Below, piece by piece: positions 7,651 through 12,737 of a stretch of 12,737 nt of DNA (position 1 is its first letter; each line of letters begins with the position of its first letter). The translations under genes and the position numbers were made by a program. The notes below the pieces were generated by a model. That model was given only the letters and a program-made list of their open reading frames with translations. It was not told the origin of the DNA and made no database searches. The stretch lies in NCBI GenBank assembly GCA_041488155.1, contig JBGPOS010000084.1, positions 1 through 12,737 on the forward strand, read 5' to 3'. Source of the DNA: JBGPOS01 sp041488155 (GTDB lineage Bacteria > Chloroflexota > Dehalococcoidia > Tepidiformales > Tepidiformaceae).

Positions 7651-8309
7651 CCAACGGCCCGCCGGTGGCGCTCGACTTCGGCGGCAACGCGGCTCCTCGC
7701 ATCCTCGCCCTCGGGGCTCACTCGGATGACGTGGAGATCGGTTGCGGCGGCACGATCCTGCGCCTGGTCGCTGCCTTTCCGGCAATCGAGGTCCTCTGGG
7801 TGGTTTTCAGCGGCAGCGGAGACCGCCGGCTCGAAGCGGAGACCGGTGCCGCGGCTTTCCTTGCCGGCGCGGCCCGTTCGGAGGTCGTCGTCCAGGACTT
7901 TCGCGATGGCTTCTTCCCCTACCAGGGCGGGCTGATCAAGGAACATTTTGAACAGCTGAAGTGCCGCTTCGAACCGGACCTCGTCTTCACGCACTATCGA
8001 GACGACCGCCACCAGGACCACCGGCTGATTTCCGAGCTAGCGTGGAACACCTACCGCCAGGCGACCATCCTGGAGTACGAGGTCCCCAAGTATGACGGCG
8101 ACCTCGGCAATCCGAACTTCTACGTCACGCTCGACCGGAGCATCGTCGATGCGAAGGTCGAGCACCTTCTCGAGAGCTTCCCCTCCCAGCGGCACCGCGA
8201 CTGGTTCGATTCGGAGATGTTTCGGGCCATGCTCAGGCTGCGCGGGATGGAAGCTAGGTCGCCCAGCGGCTACGCGGAAGCTTTCTACAGCCGCAAGACA
8301 GTGGTCTGA
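7647..8309 (+). CDS. PIG-L/LmbE family zinc-dependent deacetylase
   Basis: A 220-aa protein of the PIG-L/LmbE fold, whose members hydrolyse N-acetyl groups from amino-sugar conjugates such as GlcNAc-PI, GlcNAc-inositol and bacillithiol precursors. ILALGAHSDDVEIGCGG (19-35) contains the zinc-binding His-x-Asp-Asp at 25-28, with D27 the likely catalytic base. HYRDDRHQDHR (116-126) gives the conserved HxDH at 122-125, with the third metal ligand. The start chosen is ATG at 7647, giving an ATGA overlap with the preceding stop; a GTG at 7605 would add 14 poorly conserved residues inside the upstream gene. Context suggests it deacetylates an activated or lipid-linked amino sugar made with the adjacent nucleotidyltransferase and SDR. 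It has no signal peptide, so it acts in the cytoplasm. Confidence 0.9.
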   Translation: MTNGPPVALDFGGNAAPRILALGAHSDDVEIGCGGTILRLVAAFPAIEVLWVVFSGSGDRRLEAETGAAAFLAGAARSEVVVQDFRDGFFPYQGGLIKEHFEQLKCRFEPDLVFTHYRDDRHQDHRLISELAWNTYRQATILEYEVPKYDGDLGNPNFYVTLDRSIVDAKVEHLLESFPSQRHRDWFDSEMFRAMLRLRGMEARSPSGYAEAFYSRKTVV

Positions 8310-8322
8310 CACGCTCGAATCC

Positions 8323-8330
8323 AGGAAGGA
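8323..8330 (+). promoter_or_regulatory. Strong purine-rich ribosome binding site for the SDR gene
   Basis: AGGAAGGA, a near-ideal anti-16S match, ends 11 nt before the ATG at 8342. Spacing is a little long, but no other in-frame start competes, and GHLGYIG begins at residue 7. Confidence 0.5.
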
Positions 8331-8341
8331 ATTCTTCACAA

Positions 8342-9427
8342 ATGCGGGTTCTAGTCACCGGTCACCTCGGCTACATCGGATCCGTCCTGACACCGATGCT
8401 CGTCCGCGCCGGCCACGATGTGGTGGGGTTGGACGCCGACCTCTATCGGGGATGCACCTTCGGCCCCGGGCGCGATATGGAACCAGTCGCCACCATTGAG
8501 AAGGACCTGCGGGATGTCAGCGCATCTGACCTGGCGGGCTTCGAAGCGGTCGTGCACCTGGCAGCGCTCTCCAACGATGTCCTCGGCGACATCGATCCAG
8601 CATGTACCTACTCAATCAACCTCGATGCCTCCCTCCGGCTCGCGGAGCTTGCCAAACGCGCTGGGGTTTCGCGCTTTGCCTTCTCGTCGTCCTGCAGCAT
8701 CTATGGCGCCTCTGGCGACGAGCTTCTTGACGAGGGCGCGACGTTCAATCCCGTGACGCCTTACGCCGAATCGAAAGTGCGGGTGGAGGCGGCGCTTTCC
8801 GCCCTGGCCTGCGAATCGTTTAGCCCGGTGTCGCTTCGGAACGCCACCGCCTTCGGCTATTCTCCCCGCCTTCGCCTCGATCTCGTCGTTAATGAAATGG
8901 TCGGGATGGCTGTTACCACCGGGGAGATCCTCATCAAGAGCGATGGCACCCCGTGGCGCCCCCTGGTCCACGTGGAGGACATTTCGCGAGCGTTTGGCGC
9001 GGTGCTCGACGCACCGCGCGAGTCGATTCACAACGAGGCGTTCAACATCGGAGCCACCTCCGAGAACTACCGTGTGAGCGAACTGGCGGAGATCGTCAGG
9101 TCGGCCGTCCCTGGGTCCAGGGTCGTCTATTCTTCCGGAGGTGGACCCGACAAGCGCTGCTACCGGGTAGATTTCGCGAAGGTGGCTGCCGGGCTCCCCG
9201 GGTTCGTTCCGCACTGGACCGTCGAACGCGGTGTCCGCCAGTTGGTCGATTCGTTCCGGGCCTTGCGTTTCCACGAGGCAGACCTTGCAGCCGACCGTTT
9301 CGTCCGAATCCGGCGCATCCGCTCCCTCGTTGAGCAAGGAGCGATCGGCGCGGACCTCCGATGGACCACGGCCCTCGAGCCCGCGGCAGAAGCCGTCCCC
9401 GGCGCACGAAGAGCGACGGTGCGCTGA
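8342..9427 (+). CDS. NAD-dependent epimerase/dehydratase (extended SDR)
   Basis: A 361-aa extended short-chain dehydrogenase acting on a nucleotide sugar. MRVLVTGHLGYIG holds the NAD-binding GxxGxxG at 7-13. HLAALSND (72-79) is the conserved dinucleotide-site strand. SSSCSIYG (115-122) carries the active-site Ser, and YAESK (141-145) is the catalytic YxxxK. RPLVHVEDISRAF and FNIGATSENYRVSELAEIV are typical of the epimerase/dehydratase C-terminal substrate domain. The last ~50 residues (ADRFVRIRRIRSLVEQGAI..., then LRW) resemble the tail of the SDR subfamily found beside RfbF-like nucleotidyltransferases. The family covers 4-epimerases, 4,6-dehydratases and reductases; which reaction occurs here cannot be read out. 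It follows PIG-L by 32 bp on the same strand and is followed by an acetyltransferase. Confidence 0.9.
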   Translation: MRVLVTGHLGYIGSVLTPMLVRAGHDVVGLDADLYRGCTFGPGRDMEPVATIEKDLRDVSASDLAGFEAVVHLAALSNDVLGDIDPACTYSINLDASLRLAELAKRAGVSRFAFSSSCSIYGASGDELLDEGATFNPVTPYAESKVRVEAALSALACESFSPVSLRNATAFGYSPRLRLDLVVNEMVGMAVTTGEILIKSDGTPWRPLVHVEDISRAFGAVLDAPRESIHNEAFNIGATSENYRVSELAEIVRSAVPGSRVVYSSGGGPDKRCYRVDFAKVAAGLPGFVPHWTVERGVRQLVDSFRALRFHEADLAADRFVRIRRIRSLVEQGAIGADLRWTTALEPAAEAVPGARRATVR

Positions 9428-9552
9428 ATGCAGCCAGTGCACCGGTGCGGGAGCTTCAACGCGTCCGAGGCGCCCGGGAGAGTTGTGATCGCGCTGCCGT
9501 TTGGCGTCTCTGGCTGCTGCTCGAATTGACCAAGCACTTGAGGCAATCGACC

Positions 9553-10140
9553 ATGGGCGGGGCCATGTCCAGCCGCGCTCTTCCCCTTTCGACTGCAGTT
9601 CGGAGTCTACGGCGCTACTCGCTGCGGTCAGTCGCGGGTGGCTTGCTCCTCCGGCGACACTTCGACAGGGCCCGGCTCGTGCTCTGGGCCGGTGGGAGCC
9701 CGAGACCCCGCATCCAAAATCGGGGCTGGCTCGAGACGGATGTCTGCACGCTCTGGTCCGGCGTCCGGATCGAGGTCGAAGCACAGGGGCGACTCAGCAT
9801 TGGCCAGGGAACCTACCTCAATCGCAATACCGTCGTGGTCTGTCATGACCGGATCACGATCGGAGGCTTCTGCATGATTTCTTGGGATGTTGTCATCAGT
9901 GATACCGACCAACACCGCCGTCCGGGGATACAGACTGCGACGGCGCCCATTACGATTGGTGACGGGGTCTGGATCGGGACTCGCGCGATCATTCTGAAGG
10001 GCGTCAATATCGGGAGCGGCGCCGTCATCGGCGCGGGGGCCATCGTCACCCGCGACGTCCCAATGAACTCCCTCGCGGTCGGCCAGCCCGCTCGCGTGAT
10101 CCGGTCGCTCCCCCCGTGGAAGGCTGGAAGCCTCCCCTGA
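9553..10140 (+). CDS. Hexapeptide-repeat (LbH) O/N-acetyltransferase
   Basis: A 195-aa left-handed beta-helix acyltransferase. The N-terminal ~60 residues are basic and helical, leading into RARLVLWAGG and IQNRGWLETDV. Hexapeptide repeats follow: IGQGTYLNRNTVV, ITIGGFCMISWDVV, ISDTDQH (catalytic His at 121), then ITIGDGVWIG, IILKGVNIGSGAVIGAG and AIVTRDVPMNSLAVGQPARVIR, the classic CysE/LacA/WbbJ-type coil end. It transfers acetyl (or another acyl group) from acyl-CoA to a sugar hydroxyl or amine. The start is ATG at 9553, with TTGAGG 9 nt upstream; ATG at 9565 is also possible. The frame is open back to an ATG at 9361 inside the SDR gene, but that stretch is Arg-rich and unlike the family. 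It likely belongs to the same operon, after a 125-bp gap, and could decorate the cluster's glycan. Confidence 0.88.
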   Translation: MGGAMSSRALPLSTAVRSLRRYSLRSVAGGLLLRRHFDRARLVLWAGGSPRPRIQNRGWLETDVCTLWSGVRIEVEAQGRLSIGQGTYLNRNTVVVCHDRITIGGFCMISWDVVISDTDQHRRPGIQTATAPITIGDGVWIGTRAIILKGVNIGSGAVIGAGAIVTRDVPMNSLAVGQPARVIRSLPPWKAGSLP

Positions 10141-10168
10141 GGTTCGGGCGAAGCGGGCGAGCGTCGTT

Positions 10169-10180
10169 ACACGGGCGTGT
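10169..10180. promoter_or_regulatory. Short palindrome upstream of the secreted-protein gene
   Basis: ACACG GG CGTGT is a perfect inverted repeat with a 2-nt spacer. It starts an AT-richer stretch (10180-10270) that contrasts with the surrounding GC-rich genes. A small operator is possible. It is too tight to be a strong RNA hairpin and lacks a following T-run, so it is not called a terminator. Chance occurrence is quite possible. Confidence 0.2.
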
Positions 10181-10244
10181 GCAAGAATTTACAGCGGGTT
10201 CGGAAATCAAGTGCGAAGAAGTTACATCGCGTTATCATTTCCTC

Positions 10245-10273
10245 TTGTTCCACTCGTGTGCCAAGACCATATT
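10245..10273 (+). promoter_or_regulatory. Weak candidate promoter for the leader ORF and secreted protein
   Basis: TTGTTC (10245-10250) and CATATT (10268-10273) are separated by 17 bp. They match the sigma-70 consensus at 3/6 and 4/6 positions. This pair lies in the AT-richest part of the spacer, about 50 bp before the leader ORF start. The match is poor, so it is listed only as the best visible candidate. Confidence 0.2.
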
Positions 10274-10323
10274 GGGCGAGGTCCAAGCGCTAGCAAGGCT
10301 CCATGGTGGCACAAGGAGAGGAT

Positions 10324-10386
10324 ATGAGCGCGACCCACTGGAGTGTCGAAGATTATTTCGCAATTGAGTCGACACCATGCGCCTGA
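10324..10386 (+). CDS. Short leader ORF (20 aa) overlapping the secreted-protein start
   Basis: ATG at 10324 is preceded, 5 nt away, by AAGGAG (10313-10318), the best Shine-Dalgarno match in the window. The frame encodes about 20 residues (beginning MSATHWSVEDYF, ending STPCA) and stops at TGA 10384-10386, ten bases inside the 671-aa gene that starts at 10377. That downstream ATG has only a weak ribosome binding site of its own, so translational coupling or a leader-peptide control of the secreted protein is plausible. An in-frame ATG at 10303 would lengthen it to 27 aa. It is not a start for the long gene, since the frames differ. No run of a single amino acid suggestive of attenuation is seen. 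It could also be a remnant or chance ORF. Confidence 0.35.
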   Translation: MSATHWSVEDYFAIESTPCA

Positions 10387-12392
10387 AGCGGTTGCTCCTG
10401 ATCGTCCCTACCCTTGGCGCAATAGTGATGACGATTGTAGCTATTGTCGCCACGAACAACGGCTCAGCTCTCTCGGGCTGTCAATTCCAAACAGCTCCAT
10501 CCGGCACTAACGTCGCGTTTTGCGACACATTCGATGCACCGGCCAGTACGGGGAATCGGTCCGGTCAGCTGAACGGCTCCATCTGGGGCGTCTCTCGTGC
10601 TACTGGCAACAACAACCCCGGCCAGGGTGCGGCGAACGCCTGGCCGTCCACTCAGCTTGACCTCTGCGGCCAGGTCCTGAGCGGCGCCACTCCTCCTAAC
10701 GATGTGCGCGTCTGCAACGGGCAGCTCCGGGAGGCGCTAGACGACGGAACCTCGGTCGCTGTGATCGCGATGTATCCGAAGCAGCCGTTCGACTTCGGCG
10801 GGCGGACGGGGACGGCGGTCTTTGATGTCACCAACGACAGCAACGGGACACACCAGGCGTGGCCGGAGTTCTGGGTGACCGACCAGCCGATACCCGCTCC
10901 GTTCGCGCACTTTGGCGAATGGAACTCGCCGCGCAACGGCTTTGGCGTCCGCTTCGGCGGGAGCTTGCAGCCGGGGGGCGGCAGCGGCGACTGCCCGAAC
11001 GATGGCACTCACCGTGTTGGAGTGGACTCGGCGATTGTCGTCCGCAACTACGTCTCGGACGACAGTGCCAACGGTGGAGCACTCCAGGTGACCTCGCTGG
11101 GCTGCGTACGTGCGGCGTCGGGCCCGAATGGCGCCATGAACCATGTCGAACTGCGGGTCTCGCAGAACCAGATCGACGTTTACATGACGGATGCGGGCAG
11201 CAGCACGTTGAAACTGGTGGCTCGAGTCTCCAACGCGAATCTGACCCTGACCCGGGGCCTCATCTGGATTGAGGACGTGCATTACAACGGGAACAAGGAT
11301 GGTGGCACGCAGCGTGTGCACACCTTCGCCTGGGACAACGTCGGCTTCGATGGGCCGCCGACCTACCGCGACCTGACGTTCGACGTGCTGGACAGGGTCC
11401 AGGCGCGCGGAGACGGGACGTTCAATCTGGGCTGGGTGACGTCCGGCGCGAACCCGGTCACGCTCACCACTTTGCCGATGACCGCGGGGAACATCAGCGC
11501 AGCGAGCGCTCACTACCTGCTGTTGAACGCGGTTGCTTACGGCTCGGGGTCTCTGAGCGTGACCTATTCGCTGAATGGCAAGGGGTCGCACTCAGTACCC
11601 CTTCGCAACTCGACGTTCGGGAATTCCAACGCGATGGCCATCCCGATCAGCCCGAGCGAGTTGATAGCGGGTGCGAACACGATAGTGCTGTCCGGGAGCG
11701 ACACGATGGTCGTCGCGAACGTCGACATCCTTCTCGTGGCCGCGGAAAGCGTGACCGGGTCAGGAGGGACCACCACTTCTAGCACCACCACTTCCACGTC
11801 GACCGTGCCAACGGCCACCTCAACGCGGTCCGGGGGCGCGACCGCTTCAGCCACATCCACGAAGACCGCCCCTGCGAACACACCAACGACTATCGCTTCC
11901 GGCACGCCGAATCCGTCCGCGACGCCGACACGGACACCGACACCGACACCGAATCAACCGCAGGGACCGCTGGCGCCACCGATGAGGGTGAACGGGACTG
12001 TGTTCCTCCAGGGCCAGGGAAGCGCCGTCGGCGCGAGGGTGTCAGTCTCTCCCGGCGACGCCTCGACGCTGACAGCGTCCGACGGTTCGTTCTCCATCGG
12101 CGGACTAAGACGTGGAAGGGTCTACACGGTCACGGTTAGAGCCGTTTGCCACGTCCGGGCCGCCCGAAGTCAACTAATCTTCGGGAACACTTCTCTCCCC
12201 GCGGTGACGTTGCTCGCCGGCGACACAAACGGCGATGACGCGATAACGATCGCTGACGTCTCCGCCATTGCTGCCCGCATGGGTCAACCGGCATCCGGGT
12301 GCCTCGACGCCAACGGCGATAATACGGTCGACGCACAGGACTTACGGATTGTCCTCGGCAATCTTGGCCTTAGCGGCGCCCTCGCCTGGTAG
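10377..12392 (+). CDS. Secreted modular protein with jelly-roll-like domain, Thr/Pro linker and dockerin-like EF-hands
   Basis: A 671-aa exported protein. Residues 1-31 form a signal sequence: RLKR, then a long hydrophobic core, ending near SALSGC. LSGC (32-35) resembles a lipobox, but C35 could instead pair with C46. Residues ~35-327 look like a beta-sandwich (LamG/GH16-like); FCDTFDAP, PEFWVTD and FAWDNVGFDG fit concanavalin-like folds. No GH16 ExDxxE catalytic motif was found, so binding rather than hydrolysis is likelier. Residues ~330-457 are a second beta-rich domain. A Ser/Thr/Pro linker with TPT repeats spans ~459-533. Residues 536-600 resemble a carboxypeptidase-regulatory Ig-like domain (TASDGSFSIGGL). 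Two Ca-binding loops, at 616-627 and 644-655, match dockerin type I. Start ATG 10377 gives a clean signal peptide. It may anchor to or remodel the surface glycan. No cohesin partner is in the window. Confidence 0.85.
   Translation: MRLKRLLLIVPTLGAIVMTIVAIVATNNGSALSGCQFQTAPSGTNVAFCDTFDAPASTGNRSGQLNGSIWGVSRATGNNNPGQGAANAWPSTQLDLCGQVLSGATPPNDVRVCNGQLREALDDGTSVAVIAMYPKQPFDFGGRTGTAVFDVTNDSNGTHQAWPEFWVTDQPIPAPFAHFGEWNSPRNGFGVRFGGSLQPGGGSGDCPNDGTHRVGVDSAIVVRNYVSDDSANGGALQVTSLGCVRAASGPNGAMNHVELRVSQNQIDVYMTDAGSSTLKLVARVSNANLTLTRGLIWIEDVHYNGNKDGGTQRVHTFAWDNVGFDGPPTYRDLTFDVLDRVQARGDGTFNLGWVTSGANPVTLTTLPMTAGNISAASAHYLLLNAVAYGSGSLSVTYSLNGKGSHSVPLRNSTFGNSNAMAIPISPSELIAGANTIVLSGSDTMVVANVDILLVAAESVTGSGGTTTSSTTTSTSTVPTATSTRSGGATASATSTKTAPANTPTTIASGTPNPSATPTRTPTPTPNQPQGPLAPPMRVNGTVFLQGQGSAVGARVSVSPGDASTLTASDGSFSIGGLRRGRVYTVTVRAVCHVRAARSQLIFGNTSLPAVTLLAGDTNGDDAITIADVSAIAARMGQPASGCLDANGDNTVDAQDLRIVLGNLGLSGALAW
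11921..11952 (+). repeat. Short GACACC hexamer repeat in the linker
   Basis: Near-perfect tandem copies of CACCGA/GACACC encode the TPT part of the Thr/Pro linker. Such low-complexity repeats can change copy number by slippage in units of two codons, altering linker length without a frameshift. It lies within the secreted-protein gene. Confidence 0.55.
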
Positions 12393-12396
12393 GCCC

Positions 12397-12609
12397 ATGA
12401 AGGCGCCGGTGAGATCGCCTGGATCTGGCATCAAACATTCGACGGAGGCGATCTTGGCCTCTAGCTTTGGCAAGTCGCCTTCCGTCATCTCAGCCGCCGA
12501 ACTGCGGGACGCCATCAGGCCGGCCGAAGGTCATCGTGTGGACCGACGCGTGATCCGTCCGCACCTGCGTGCTACGCAGCACCGCTGCCTTGAGGCGTTC
12601 CGGCTGTGA
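12397..12609 (+). CDS. Doubtful small ORF, 70 aa, overlapping the next gene
   Basis: I do not recognise this protein. ATG at 12397 opens just after the secreted-protein stop, and the frame ends TGA 12607-12609, overlapping the downstream GTG start by four bases (GTGA). That overlap is the main reason to list it. The sequence is basic, with many Arg, His and Ser residues and no domain, signal or transmembrane segment. The ribosome binding site is weak (AGG, 3 nt away); an in-frame GTG at 12409 is an alternative. It could be a chance ORF across a non-coding gap. Without it, 12393-12605 is a 213-bp intergenic region holding only a weak stem, CGGCGCC/GGCGCCG at 12374-12380 and 12402-12408, with no T-run. 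Confidence 0.25.
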   Translation: MKAPVRSPGSGIKHSTEAILASSFGKSPSVISAAELRDAIRPAEGHRVDRRVIRPHLRATQHRCLEAFRL

Positions 12610-12737
12610 ACAAGCACCGCCTGCTCATCGTGGGCGCCTGTTTGGCCGCTCCGTTCGTCCTTTCGCTGGCCTTCGACTCGCGCCCTTTCGGGGTCGCTCC
12701 CTGGTATCTCTCCCGGGCCTTCGGCATCGCCGCCTTC
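12606..12737 (+). CDS. Membrane protein, N-terminus only; ferric-reductase-like transmembrane type
   Basis: Forty-four residues from a GTG at 12606 to the window edge, open in frame. A positively charged start (NKHR) is followed by a hydrophobic helix, LLIVGACLAAPFVLSLAF, then a segment reading PWYLSRAFGIAAF. That last motif resembles the PWYLxRAxGxxAY opening of the first transmembrane helix in ferric-reductase-like transmembrane proteins (heme-b membrane oxidoreductases), so that is the likeliest family. An in-frame TGA at 12591-12593 makes this GTG the first possible start, and TGAGG 10 nt upstream is a fair ribosome binding site. The family call is inferred from a short stretch; the rest lies outside. 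Confidence 0.5.
   Translation, partial: MNKHRLLIVGACLAAPFVLSLAFDSRPFGVAPWYLSRAFGIAAF

Noticed and set aside
9361..9552. N-terminal extension of the acetyltransferase to an ATG inside the SDR gene
   Set aside because: It would overlap the SDR by 67 bp, is Arg-rich, and is unlike the family N-terminus. ATG 9553 has a reasonable ribosome binding site.
8612..9784. 390-aa minus-strand ORF across the SDR and acetyltransferase genes
   Set aside because: It lies opposite clear SDR and LbH motifs and has shadow-type composition with no recognisable domain.
10121..10142. Hairpin at the acetyltransferase stop as a terminator
   Set aside because: AGGCT-GGA-AGCCT is short, lies partly in the coding region and is not followed by a T-run.
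10116..10367. 83-aa plus-strand ORF across the spacer before the secreted-protein gene
   Set aside because: It starts inside the acetyltransferase in another frame, has no ribosome binding site and no recognisable features.
12374..12408. Stem around the secreted-protein stop codon as a terminator
   Set aside because: A 7-bp CGGCGCC/GGCGCCG stem with a 21-nt loop and no T-run. GC-rich sequence readily gives such pairings.
1..12737. CRISPR arrays, insertion sequences, tRNA or rRNA genes
   Set aside because: No regularly spaced repeats, transposase-like proteins with terminal repeats, or conserved RNA-gene motifs were seen on reading both strands.

Overview
The window is high-GC bacterial DNA carrying part of a cell-surface glycan or exopolysaccharide gene cluster. 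It ends with a large secreted modular protein and the start of an unrelated membrane-protein operon. The long Thr/Pro/Ser linker with TPT repeats, followed by a dockerin-like EF-hand pair, is a style common in Chloroflexota. With the high GC and frequent GTG starts, an uncultured Chloroflexota lineage is my best guess, but this is inference; an actinobacterial-like host is not excluded.

Layout. 1-509 is the 3' end of a family 2 glycosyltransferase. 593-1546 is a complete second GT2. About 355 bp without a gene follows. 1902-4480 holds an ATP-grasp ligase and an FAD/NAD(P) flavoprotein joined by a 4-nt ATGA overlap. On the minus strand, 6551-4514 is a two-gene unit: a GT2, then UDP-galactopyranose mutase (glf). 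A divergent intergenic region of about 300 bp leads back to the plus strand, where 6850-9427 holds an RfbF-like sugar-phosphate nucleotidyltransferase, a PIG-L/LmbE deacetylase (again ATGA-coupled) and an extended-SDR epimerase/dehydratase. A hexapeptide-repeat acetyltransferase lies at 9553-10140. After a relatively AT-rich 236-bp spacer containing a short leader ORF with a strong ribosome binding site, 10377-12392 encodes a 671-aa secreted protein: export signal, jelly-roll-like domain, beta-rich domain, Thr/Pro linker, carboxypeptidase-regulatory-like domain, dockerin-like EF-hands. A doubtful 70-aa ORF then overlaps (GTGA) the start of a membrane protein resembling ferric-reductase-like transmembrane proteins, cut by the window end.

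How the genes may work together. glf supplies UDP-galactofuranose. The nucleotidyltransferase and SDR probably make a second activated sugar. PIG-L could remove an N-acetyl group to expose an amine. The acetyltransferase, and possibly the ATP-grasp/flavoprotein pair, could decorate the sugar or glycan. The three GT2 enzymes assemble the product. The two coupled pairs (ATP-grasp with flavoprotein; nucleotidyltransferase with PIG-L) are the best candidates for an undescribed tailoring route. No mobile element, CRISPR array, tRNA or rRNA was seen.
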